Below, piece by piece: positions 1 to 10,330 of a stretch of DNA of 64,000 nucleotides; position 1 is the stretch's first letter, and each line of letters starts with the position of its first letter. The translations under genes and the position numbers were made by a program. This stretch comes from Dryomyza anilis (taxonomy: Eukaryota > Arthropoda > Insecta > Diptera > Dryomyzidae), in contig OX638134.1 in NCBI GenBank assembly GCA_951804985.1, forward strand, positions 5,084,001-5,148,000, written 5' to 3'. The notes below the pieces were generated by a model. It ran no database searches. It saw nothing but the letters and a program-made list of their open reading frames with translations, and was not told where the DNA came from.

Positions 1-460
1 GAGCGTAGTATTTGAATCCAATGTCTTTTATTCCATAGTATTTCTAACCTAAATTGGAAATATGTATACAGATTTTTAGTTCCGACAGCATAATGCTGGT
101 CAGTCACCTTTGCATGTTTGCTGCATTAGACAGTCACCTATTTTGTTTTGACCTTCCAAAGCAGAACTGGGATCTCCATTTTCTCAGCCATCATTGCCAA
201 CATTTACGCAGACTCAAAATTCCGATAAAGGAATACTATTTTGTTTTGACCTTCCGATCCAGAATTGGGTCTCAGCCATCATTGCAGACATTTACGCAGA
301 GTATCAGTTCTGATAGAAGAACGTTCAGACCTCGTTTGACTCAACTACCTCTGAACTAATTAAATAATTATATTAAGACATTAAATGGAATTAATAAGAG
401 TGAGCCCAGTTTATGAACTAAATAAATTAAATAAAAATTTTCTCTGACACAATTCTTTCC
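1..460. repeat. AT-rich DNA with a ~98-bp tandem duplication
   Basis: A stretch beginning TTTTGTTTTGACCTTCC at 141 recurs at 239. After it, both copies share CAGCCATCATTG and ACATTTACGCAGA. A further partial copy is suggested by the related strings TTCCGACAG (80), TTCCGATAA (220) and TTCTGATAG (307). Copy 1 carries a few extra bases. An open frame of about 100 codons crosses both copies, but it is built from the duplication and resembles no protein family I know, so I do not call a gene. The rest is unique AT-rich sequence. Confidence 0.7.
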
Positions 461-770
461 TAGCCGCGGTAGCTCAGTGGTTAGTGCGTTGAACTGCGAG
501 CCGAAAGGTCCCCGGTTCAAGCCTGGACTGGGGCTAACAACTTCTTTTCATAGAAACATTTTTCTATACTGCGCTACCTCTCGGCAGTAAATGGCAAACC
601 TACGAGAGTAAAACCATTGCCTATGAAAAGCTCTCACCCGCCGTTCGGATTCGGCAATAAACTGTAGTTCCCACCACTTTGAGTACAAATATAACACGAA
701 TAGCTCAAAATGGTGAGAGAGCTCGGCCGAAGTTCTATACAGGACTGTAACGCCAAACTATTATTATTAT
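461..770 (+). mobile_element. tRNA-derived SINE
   Basis: The head (463-534) keeps tRNA spacing: a 7-bp acceptor stem with six pairs, a D-arm, a 7-nt anticodon loop and a 5-bp T-arm with loop TTCAAGC. Box A is TAGCTCAGTGG (470-480) and box B is GGTTCAAGCCT (514-524), the internal RNA polymerase III promoter. The anticodon triplet position reads GCG, but the anticodon stem has only two good pairs, so this is not a working tRNA. The body contains GGCAAACCTACGAGAG and CCGTTCGGATTCGGC, which I recall as a 3' domain shared by insect SINEs and their partner LINEs. The element ends in (TTA)n at 761-770. The flanks AATTCTTTCC (451-460) and AAATCTTCCC (771-780) match at 8 of 10 bases and may be an aged target-site duplication. 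Confidence 0.88.
463..535 (+). pseudogene. tRNA-like head of the SINE, not a functional tRNA
   Basis: The fold is consistent: acceptor GCCGCGG with CTGGGGC, D-stem GCTC with GTGC, and T-stem CCCGG with CTGGA. Mismatches fall in the middle of the acceptor, in the D-stem, and at three of five anticodon-stem pairs. The sequence continues directly into the SINE body with no T-run terminator. It is a degenerate pol III promoter and tRNA relic. Confidence 0.75.
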
Positions 771-779
771 AAATCTTCC

Positions 780-2190
780 CATTGTCCTGCAAAATTTGTC
801 TTGAGGAAGAATTGTCTGGGAAGTATGGTCCGAGAATGAATTGTCTCGGTTAAGAATTTTCTGGTTTGAATTGCCTGGAATATAATTCTTTATGGTGAAC
901 AATTGTTTGGGAATGAATTGTCAGGGCAATGTATGTCTCAGAGAAGAATTATCCGAAACCTATTCGAGGGTACTAACGAGAATGAATTGTCGGTGAGGAA
1001 TTGACTGGGGAATAATTTGTATTGGTATGAATTGTCCGAAGTAGAATGGTATATGGTAAGCAATTGTTTTGAAAAGAAATCTTCAGGCAAGAATTGTCTC
1101 AGGGAAGAATTGTCCGTAACCTATTCGAGAAATATCCAGCAAGAATTGTCACAGGAAAGAATTGTCCGTAACCTATTCGTGGGTATTAACGAGAATGAAT
1201 TGTTGGTGAGGAATTAACTGGGAAATAACTGGTATTGTGATGAATTATCCAGAGTAGAATCGTATATGGTAAGCAATTGTTTGGGAAAGATTTGTCAGGG
1301 CAAGAAATATCTGAGGGAAAACCTTTCCTTAACCTATTCGGGGGTACTAACGAGAATGAATTGTCGGTGAGGAATTGACTGGGGAATAATTTGTATTGGT
1401 ATGAATTGTCCGAAGTAGAATGGTATATGGTAAGCAATTGTTTTGAAAAGAAATCTTCAGGCAAGAATTGTCTCAGGGAAGAATTGTCCGTAACCTATTC
1501 GAGAAATATCCAGCAAGAATTGTCACAGGAAAGAATTGTCCGTAACCTATTCGTGGGTATTAACGAGAATGAATTGTTGGTGAGGAATTAACTGGGAAAT
1601 AACTGGTATTGTGATGAATTATCCAGAGTAGAATCGTATATGGTAAGCAATTGTTTGGGAAAGATTTGTCAGGGCAAGAAATATCTGAGGGAAAACCTTT
1701 CCTTAACCTATTCGGGGGTACTAACGAGAATGAATTGTCGGTGAAGAATTGACCGGGGGAATAATTGGTATTGGTATGAATTGCCCGGTGTCGAATTGTC
1801 TATGGTGAGCAATTGTTTGAGAATGAATTGTCCGGGCAAGAATTGTCTCACGGCAAAATAATCCGTAACCTATCCAGGGTAATAACGAGAATGAATTTTG
1901 CGGAGCGGAATTGACTGGGGTATAATTTATATCGAGAATAATTGTCCGGTTAAGAATTTTCTCGGATATTAAATGTCTCGTGAAAGAATTACTATGCCTC
2001 GGGAAAGAATTATCCGTACCTATTCGAAGGTAATAAAAGAATTTTGTATCACGAATAAATTGTCTCAAGAACGGGATAGAATTTTCCGTTTACGAATTGT
2101 CTCTGCGAGGAACTTTCTTGTTTAAAAAATTGTTATGTGCTGAAATATCTCGGGGTTGAATTGTGCGTAATCCATTCGAGGGTACTACGG
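780..2190. repeat. AATTGTC-rich minisatellite with exact 374-bp tandem duplication
   Basis: The sequence is made of diverged ~15-17-bp units around GAATTGTC followed by CGG or TGG (for example GGGAATGAATTGTC). A longer unit of 374 bp, starting near 967, is repeated virtually perfectly at 1341. A third, diverged copy starts near 1715 (GGGTACTAACGAGAATGAAT at each). Identical 66-codon open frames fall in the two exact copies, but 374 is not a multiple of 3, so no frame runs through the array and coding is unlikely. The near-identity implies a recent duplication or gene conversion. A relative of this array lies at 57160-57870. Confidence 0.9.
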
Positions 2191-3774
2191 AAGGTATAAC
2201 AGAAAAAAATATAACAAATAATAAGCTTCTTTTTGAGACTCTATAGAGCTTAATTGGTAATTAGTTGTTGGAGTGGAAGAAAGGCGTCTCAATATTTTAC
2301 TAGCATTTTCTTTCTGAGTTCAGTCTCTCGGGCATGCATAAACAAAACTTTTTAACATAAAAAACACTGAATTTCCCTAAAGTCAATTTTATTTGCACGG
2401 TTGCATTACTCACGGTTGTATTTCCCGCGGTTGTATTGGCTGAATGTTGTTGTATTGAAGAACTTCTGGAGGAACTACCGCCCAACAACGTGTTGCCAAT
2501 TTCGCGCACTGAGCTGGCTCATTAAATATTCCTAAAATGCATTTTAAATATAATGCAAGAAACACGGTAGAAGCAGTACTAATAAAAATAATGCGCCCGA
2601 GGGAGTAAATTTTCAACGTGTTTGTTTTACGAGCTGCATTTTGACTGCGTTTTGTGGGAAATTTTATAAAAAATAAGAAAAAAACTTACTTAAGAATTCA
2701 ACAGTTTAATTTGGCTGGCGGTTTATTTGGGTTGATTTTCTGGGTGGAATTATTTTGACTTTTTTCATGGCTTTTTGATTAGTTTAGCAAAAGTTTTTTG
2801 TGTGCGCGCGCTAAAAAGGCAAAGAAAATGCAAGAAGAATTTTAGTATAAAACATGGCAGCAGGTGAAAGAAGTCAATTTAAATTAAACATGAAGAAAGT
2901 CCTGTGAGAATTATGAGCAGACGTAGGTGGTAAAAGCAGCATGTACTATGTTTTTTCTGTAAAGTTTTATTATTATTCCATTTTTTTTTCTTTTGAGAAA
3001 TTCATCATCATCATCAGCGCTGAGGGCAAAAGAACCACAACTGGTAGCTGACTGACTGGCTGGCTGGCGCGTAACAACTGCATGAATGATTAAACGACTC
3101 GCAGGACATGGTGTTAAAACGCTTAATGAAGCACTTGAAGTAGTTGAAGCGAAGTTGTAATTCTTCACTGGAGTTCCGAAGTTAGTTTTAGCGCCTTTTC
3201 ATCTCGCAGTCATCTCAAGTTGGCGGGTTTAAGCATTTTTAATGTGCCGCGATTTATTAACCCAAACGAATTAATGCCACTCGGGAAATAGGACGGGGTA
3301 TTTTTATGCGATTCAATTTTATTTTTTAGTGTGCGCACCTCTTAGAGTATAATATGCATTTATGGCTTCATTTTCTACTTCGGATGCTGGCTCGCTTTTA
3401 ATTATAATCAAATGAAGTCCTTGTTGAGTAGTCGAAAAATGAGCAGCACTTAAAAGAACGTTGGAACGTTTTATGAGATGTTGTTAATCAAGCGTAGTTG
3501 GATAAAGAGTTGTGGAATATTAAGAAATATGAATTATAATTGGGGAATAAGACCAAAAGCAAAGTGATGAAAATGGTAAAGTCTGCGTAGAATAAGAAAT
3601 TCTTGTTTTTGAAGTAATCTAGATATTGTACTTTACCCGTTATTGTCATATACCTCAATTTCGTTAAAAACGAAATAACATCAAAAAAATTAAAATTCCA
3701 TAATTTTGCTTGGGTTGTATTCGATACAATAAATTTTTAGAAATACCATTTTAAAACCAATGTCACATTTTGCA
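2191..3774. other. Unique AT-rich non-coding DNA
   Basis: No convincing gene or RNA is visible. Short simple tracts include CATCATCATCATC near 3003 and CTGACTGGCTGGCTGG near 3051. A TATAAAA at 2846-2852 is followed 30 bp later by TCAATT, too weak a pair to call a promoter. Several frames of 66-85 codons are random and overlap each other on the same strand. Confidence 0.5.
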
Positions 3775-4800
3775 CTTTTACGAAAATTCATTTCAATTTC
3801 GAAAAAAAATAACAAAAAAAAAATTAAAATTAAAAAAAAATCAACAAAAACAACAATAACAATGTCGAAATCAATTATCGAAATCAACATTTTACAAAAT
3901 CAATATATTGGCCAAAACAACAATGTTAAAAAAAAATTGAAAACACAAAATTTTCGATAACAAAAACAACAATCACCATTTTCCAATAAAAAAAATTCAA
4001 CAAATGTTCGAAAAATTTCGAAAAGAAAAAAATTCAAAAATTGTTTGGACGACAATAAAAACGCTCGACCACTGCGTTTTTATTGTCACCATTTAAAAAA
4101 AAAAAATATTCGACAAAGAAAACAATGTTCGAAAAATTTCGAAAAAAAAATTGAAAACAAAAAATGTTGGACGTCAAAAACAACAATCAACATTCAAAAA
4201 AAAAATTCTACAAAAACATCAATGGTCGAAAATTTTCGAAAAGAAAATATTAAAAAATAATATTCGACAAAAACATCAATGTTCGAAAATTTTCGAAAAG
4301 AAAATAATTTCAAAAATGGTTTGAACGACAATAAAAACGATATGGTCGACATCACCAAAAATGATCAAAACGAGAATAATAACACAATGATCGAAATCAG
4401 CATTTTACAAAAACAAAAAAAAAAAAAATATTCCACAAAACAACAATTTTAGAAAATTTTCGAAAAAAAATTGATTACAAAAAATTTTGAACGACAAAAA
4501 CAACAATCAGCATTTTCAAAAAAAAAAAAATATTCAACGAAAATATCCATGTTCGAAAATTTTTGATTAGTTAAAATTTTCAAAAATTGTTTGAACGACA
4601 ATAAAAATAAAAACGCAATGGTCGAAATCACTATTTCAAAATAAAAAAAAATAATATTCGACAAAAACAACAATGTACAAAAAATTTCGAAAACAAAATT
4701 AATAAAAAAAAAATTTGGACCAATTTCCAAAAAAAATCAACAAAACATCAATCTTCGAAAAATTTCGAAAGTCGAAATCAACATCAACATTATCTATCAA
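3775..4800. repeat. Degenerate A-rich tandem array with TTCGAAA motifs
   Basis: A core of TGTTCGAAAAATTTCGAAAA recurs with variants near 4013, 4127, 4222, 4279, 4449, 4550, 4676 and 4752, about 55-115 bp apart. It is usually followed by A-runs, then GTTTGAACGACAATAAAAACG, then CAACAATCAACATTT. The core is itself a dyad (TTTCGAAAATTTTCGAAA-like). Overlapping lysine/asparagine-rich or phenylalanine-rich frames on both strands simply translate the A-runs and are not genes. Confidence 0.8.
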
Positions 4801-6347
4801 ACAATGACCAATATTTTGTATTATAAAAAATATCTATAAACCAAAGACCTTTATAGTTTTTGAAAAAATAATATCTCTCAGTGAAAAATCACATGGAAAT
4901 AAAGGTTAATACTTATTTATGATCTCTGGAATTTATTTTTCGAGTTACAGAAGAAGTTCTTGAAAATGAATAAAAAAAAAAATACTCGCAACTTATAGAT
5001 GTGAGGATATACAACAACTTGGCTATACAAATATTGATCGTGAATTTCGTTTTCGAGATGCAAAACTTTATTTCGTCTCTACAATAAAGCAAGAATTTAC
5101 TTCTTGAGTTTCAGAAGTATTCTTGAAATATCAATAAAAAAGTAGTTAAAAATATTCTGCCGATGTATTTTAGTCTCTACTTAGTCCGCCTCTGTTTGCC
5201 TTATAAAGAGTTACTGAAAATAGAAGTGTTTTTAAATAGGAATGAGTCATAACCCCAAAGGGAAGTGTAATTTTATAGCCTTTATTAAACTTAACATTTT
5301 GAATATAGCACTGACAATAATAAAGCAGCATAACTAATAAACATAAAATTTTATGTTTATACCTAAAACAAATGCAACTGTTAATAATTACAACATAAAA
5401 TACAACATTAAATATAACTCAAACCAACAAAAAAATACTAAATAGAGTAGAGTATGACAGACCATCTGACAGTGTAGAGCCAGACCCCCCTCCCCCCCAA
5501 AAACATGAGGAAATTGTGAACATTTCGACAGCTAATGCATTCTTGTCGTTTATTTGTCCAATGTAATAATTGATTTTGTGTTGCATTCACGACACGCGTA
5601 AATGTTAAACATCGTAAACGTAAATTTAAATAACGTTCCGAAACGAGAGGTGTATTTGTTATGCGTTTTATTGCACATTCCAGACCGTCTCGCTCGTTCG
5701 CTGACTGATCGAAATTGAGTGACTCTTACTCAAGTCGACATGACTGACTGTCGTCTGGACATTCTATTAGAGAGTGACTATTTGTCGATATGGCAACACT
5801 TTTGTTCCTTTAATGCAGAATTTTGTTTTAGCTTTTTTATGGCAACACATTAAATAACCAGCAGTCGCAGTGGCAACAATGCAATTAACGGCTATTGCTG
5901 CTGCAAACGCGTTAATATTTAATAGCGGCTTTGTTGGCCATGGCACACAGGAAATCAATTTGAATTCCTGCGCCAGGCGTGGAAGTTGGAGGTAAAGCAA
6001 AAGCTAAGGTTTTAGTGTTGGAAATGCCAGATAATACTTTTAAATATTTCTTATTAAACTAAATAAGATCTGAGTTCTGTATTCTTCTTGAATTGCAGAA
6101 GTTAAGTTCGTAATTTTTAAATTAGCCATTTTCGAAGGCAATTTTTATAATTTCTTTCGAAATTTTATATAGAATTATACAATTCTGATCATTTTTAATA
6201 TGAAAACAAATAGACAATATCACATAAGTATTACGAAAATATTCTTCTTTATTTACAGAAGTTAATTTTTTGGCTATCAGAAAAAATTACATACGAATAT
6301 TCTTCTTGATTCCGAGAAATTAAATTCGTGATTATCAAATTGATGAA
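4801..6347. other. Unique AT-rich DNA with weak dispersed repeats
   Basis: No gene is supported. A diverged motif, TTCTTCTTGAATTGCAGAAG, recurs near 6084, 6240 and 6297 and less clearly near 4940 and 5100, hinting at an old tandem family. A (CCCCCC) cluster at about 5484-5500 is unusual for this AT-rich window. The island 5640-6000 is less AT-rich and contains GGCAACA repeats, but I see no recognisable element. Confidence 0.45.
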
Positions 6348-7795
6348 AAAAACATAGTTTGTCATAAATTGTCACAAAAAATACAATTTTTCACTAAAAA
6401 TTCAAATTTTAACTAAAAATTCAATTTTTTTACAAAAAATTCAATTTTTCACAAAAAAATAATTTTTTCACAGAAAATTCAAATTTTAAATAAAAATTAA
6501 ATTTTTCACTAAAAATACAAGTTTTCAATAAAAATTTAATTTTTCAGTAAAAATTCAATTTTTCAGTAAAAATTCAATTTTTCAGTAAAAATTCAATTTT
6601 TCAGTAAAAATTCAATTTTTCAGTAAAAATTCAAATTTTCACTAAAAATTCAAATTTTCACTAAAAATTCAAATTTTCACTAAAAATTCAAATTTTCACT
6701 AAAAATTCAAATTTTCACTAAAAATTCAAATTTTCACTAAAAATTAAAATTTTCACTAAAAAATTCAATTTATCACAAAAAATTCAATTTTTCACTAACA
6801 ATTCAATTTTTCACTACATATTCAATTTTTCACTAAAAATGCAATTTTTCATTAAAAGTTCAATTTTTTACTAAAAATTCAATTTTTCACTAAAAATTCA
6901 ATTTTTCACTAAAAATTCAATTTTTCACTAAAAATTCAATTTTTCACTAAAAATTCAATTTTTCACTAAAAATTCAATTTTTCACTAACAATTCAATTTT
7001 TCACTAAAAATTCAATTTTTCACTAAAAATACAATTTTTCACTAAAAATTCAATTTTTCACTAAATATTCAATTTTTCACTAAAAATGCAATTTTGCATT
7101 AAAAATTCAATTTTTCATTAAAACTTCAATTTTTCACTAAAAGTTAAATTTTTCAATATAAATTAAATCTCGCAAAAAATTCATTTTTCAATAAAAAAAA
7201 TACAATTTTTCACTAAAAATTAAATTTTTCACTAAAAATTCAATTTTTCACTAAAAATTTAATTTTTCCTATATATCAAATTTTTCACTAAAAATGCAAT
7301 TTTTCATTAAAAATTCAATTTTTCATTAAAACTTCAATTTTTCACGAAAAATTAAAATTTTCACTAAATATTCAATTTTTCACTAAAAATGCTATTTTTC
7401 ATTAAAAATTCAATTTTTCATTAAATCTTAAATTTTTCATTAAAACTTCAATTTTTCACTAAAAGTTAAATTTTTTACTAAAAATTAAAATGTTCACTAA
7501 AAATTCAATTTTTCACTAAAAATACAATTTTTCACTTTAAATTCAATTTTTCACTAAAAATTCAATTTATCACAAAAAATTCAATTTTTCACTAAAAATT
7601 CAAATTTTCACTAAATATTCAATTTTTCACTAAAAATGCAATTTTTCATTAAAAATTCAATTTTTGATTAAAACTTCAATTTTTCACTAAAAAATCAATT
7701 TTTTACTAAAAATTAAAATTTCACTAAAAATTTAATTTTTCAATAAATATTTAATTTTCACTAAATATAAAATTTTTCACTTAAAATTAAAAAAA
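6348..7795 (+). repeat. 19-bp satellite array A, plus orientation
   Basis: Tandem copies of TTCACTAAAAATTCAATTT run for about 1.45 kb (about 75 units). Runs of the variant TTTTCAGTAAAAATTCAA (6545-6630) and of CAAATTTTCACTAAAAATT (6640-6750) show local homogenisation. A composite with CTAAAAATGCAATTTT then CATTAAAACTTCAA recurs about 208 bp apart (near 7083 and 7290), that is about 11 units. The array decays at both edges. There are no open frames of note. Confidence 0.95.
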
Positions 7796-9054
7796 AATTT
7801 AACGCATGTTTTATAATTTAAAGCAAAAATTAAAATTGTCCATATGTATTCTAATGATCTACAAACTCCGCAGCAGGTCCTTTAACAAATGCTGCCACCT
7901 TTGCGCACCAACACATAAATCTAAAATTGTTTACAACTATTTATACACTTCAATCTCAACACAGCTCGTTAATTTTATTTAATTATTGCCTTAATATTGA
8001 TTGCTTTGTTAAGTCAAATGCAAGAAATACAATAAATAAAGGGTATACGGATGGAGCATCTGTGGTTTTTTCGGTGCCTGCTCGAACGTGCGCGACCACG
8101 GTTACAACCCACTAATTTATTGGGATAATGAATAATGATGCTTATTCGACAGCTCCGATTGATATTTGATGCAGAGGAGAGATAGGTACTTTAATGATTG
8201 TGGCACAGGGTAATCGAAATAGATACGCTTTATACTGAAAGTGGTTGGAGTCAAATAGTGTCGAGTGTGCGGCAGTCTGTGATTTGGGTTCTGTTGTAGA
8301 ATGCACCAAGTGGATCACGTGGATTTTTTTAATTTCCGTAGACTGAGTAGGAAGGCCGTCGGCTACTCTGGTAGATGAAACAATTAGCGTGCACGCGGGA
8401 TACGCTAAAATTTTAATAAATTAATATGGGCTATGTATAAAATCATGGAAAAAAAAGGTTTTTAATTTAATTATAAATTCTTCTTTTATGTAATAATAAA
8501 AATCATTTAGAAAACTAAAACTCATTAGCTAAAAAATCATTTATCTGATAAATTGTACAATTTTAATTGATTTTTCACAAATTGCATTTTAATTTAAAAG
8601 AGCGTGAAAAGTAGGCATTTCACACGAAATTAAATTAACACCCATGCAGCAACAAATTTTAATTGAATTTTCCAGAAAAATTCAAACATATCAGGTGGTC
8701 CATGGTTTGATTTAAAATACAAAAATGAAGTTTTATTTGTTTAACATTTAAAATTTACGTATTAAATGCTTATTTTAATTGAAATCTAAAGTTTGCATTG
8801 TTTGCTTTATATGCAAAAAGGTGGTAACACGTGTCACAAAAATGACCGTCAGTGCGTTGGTCAAGGCTTTTGTCTGAAACTTAATGCTTTTTCTGCTATA
8901 AACTACGGTTTTAACGTCGTTTTGAAGTCGTTTTGAAGTGATTTGCATGCATTATGGAGCAAGGATTAGAAATTCAATATGTGCAGGACTTTGTAAAGAA
9001 CGCTGTAAATTAAGTGTGCATTAAAAGGGATGACAGTGGGACAAATTGAGTAAA
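7796..9054. other. Unique non-coding island
   Basis: Mixed-composition DNA with no supported gene. A 62-codon frame at 7927-8115 has no recognisable similarity. An E-box palindrome ACACGTGT lies at 8827-8834, and the repeat CGTTTTGAAGT occurs twice near 8920-8940. Part of the island (8450-8780) is again AT-rich and featureless. Confidence 0.45.
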
Positions 9055-9615
9055 GTTTTCTTAGAAAATTCAATTTTTCACTTAAAATTAAAATTTTCAC
9101 TTAAATTAAAATTTTCAATTTCAAAATTCAACTTTTAATTAAAATTTATATTTTTTTCTATAAATTCATTTTTCACTAAATATTAATTTTTCGCAAATAT
9201 TTAATATTTCACTAAAAAAAATTATTTGCACTTAAAAATAAAATGTTCACTAAAAATTCATATTTCCACCAAAAATTCAGTTTTTCACTAAAAAATCAAA
9301 TTTTCACTAAAAATTTAATATATCACTTAAAATTCAATTTTTCACTAAAAATTTAAATTTTTACTTAAAATTCAATTTTTCTCTAAAAATTAAATTTTGC
9401 ATTAAAAATTCAATTTTTCAATAAAAATAAAATTTTTCACCAAAAATTAAATTTTTCACTAAAAATTAAATTTTTCACTAAAAATTAAATTTTTCACTAA
9501 AAATTCAAATTTTTCACTGAAAAATGTTCAGTGAAAATTCATATTTTCAGCTAAAACTCATAATTTCAATAAAAATTAAAATGTTAACTTAAAACTGAAA
9601 ATTACAATTTTCGCG
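9055..9615 (+). repeat. 19-bp satellite array B, plus orientation, degenerate
   Basis: Diverged copies of the CACTAAAAATTCAATTTTT unit, with many AAAATTAAATTT variants. The best-preserved run (TTTTTCACTAAAAATTAAA) is at 9430-9510. It passes almost directly into the related TACGAATT array. Confidence 0.88.
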
Positions 9616-9639
9616 AATTTAGCATGTAGTGGCCAATAC

Positions 9640-10330
9640 GAATTTTTATTGAAATACAAAATTTTAGTAAAAATACATAATAAATAATATTTTATATAAA
9701 AATTCGAATTTCCTATTAAAAAAACGTAATTATACGTTATAATACGAATTATACGTTATAATACGAATTATTCGTAAAAATACGAATTATTCGTTAAAAT
9801 ACGAATTATTCATAAAAATAGGAATTTTTCGTAAAAATTCGTATTATTGGTAAAACTCAAATTATTAGTAAAAAATAATTATTCGTAAAATTTTATTATT
9901 ATTTTTTATTAATATTGAAATTTTCATATGAAAGAATTATTTATCCGAAAAAATACGAATTATTCGTACAAATACGATTTTTCGTAAATATACAAAAATT
10001 TCTTAAAAAAAAAATTAAAATACAAATATTTTGTATTAAATATGACTTCAACAAATATCCTGTTAAGTACTTATTTTTCGAAAAAATACATCAATTTCAT
10101 TTCGAAAAAAAAATTTGTAATAAAACTAATTTTCTTAAAAATTCATTTACTTAAAATACGGTAATTTCGTAAAAATACAAAATTTTCGTAAAATACGATT
10201 TTTTTTTCGTAAAAATACGAATTTTCGTAAATATACGAATTTTTCGTAATAATACAAATTATTCCTAAAAATACGAAAATTTCGTAGAAATTGCAATTTT
10301 ATTAAAAATACGAATTTACGTAAAAAATAT
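9640..10330 (+). repeat. Second 19-bp array, TTCGTAAAAATACGAATTA type
   Basis: Units such as ATTCGTAAAAATACGAATT repeat with a period near 19 bp, most clearly at 9730-9850 and 10150-10280. The unit is dyad-symmetric (TACGAATTATTCGTA and ATTCGTAAAAATACGAAT). The period and the shared TTC-TAAAAAT-C-AATT skeleton suggest common descent with the CACTAAAAATTCAATTTTT satellite it abuts, with the CACT spacer replaced by a CG-containing variant. A 79-codon frame at 9915-10154 lies inside the array and is not a gene. Confidence 0.82.

Noticed and set aside
463..535. Functional tRNA gene
   Set aside because: The anticodon stem has only two good pairs, there is no terminator after the acceptor, and the sequence continues into a SINE body.
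1017..1591. Two identical 66-codon frames
   Set aside because: They come from the exact 374-bp duplication of a non-coding minisatellite. The period is not a multiple of three.
2846..2880. TATA box with initiator
   Set aside because: TATAAAA is common in AT-rich DNA, and TCAATT is a poor initiator. No transcript can be tied to it.
6348..7795. CRISPR-like array of regularly spaced repeats
   Set aside because: There are no unique spacers. It is a continuous 19-bp satellite in a eukaryotic genome.
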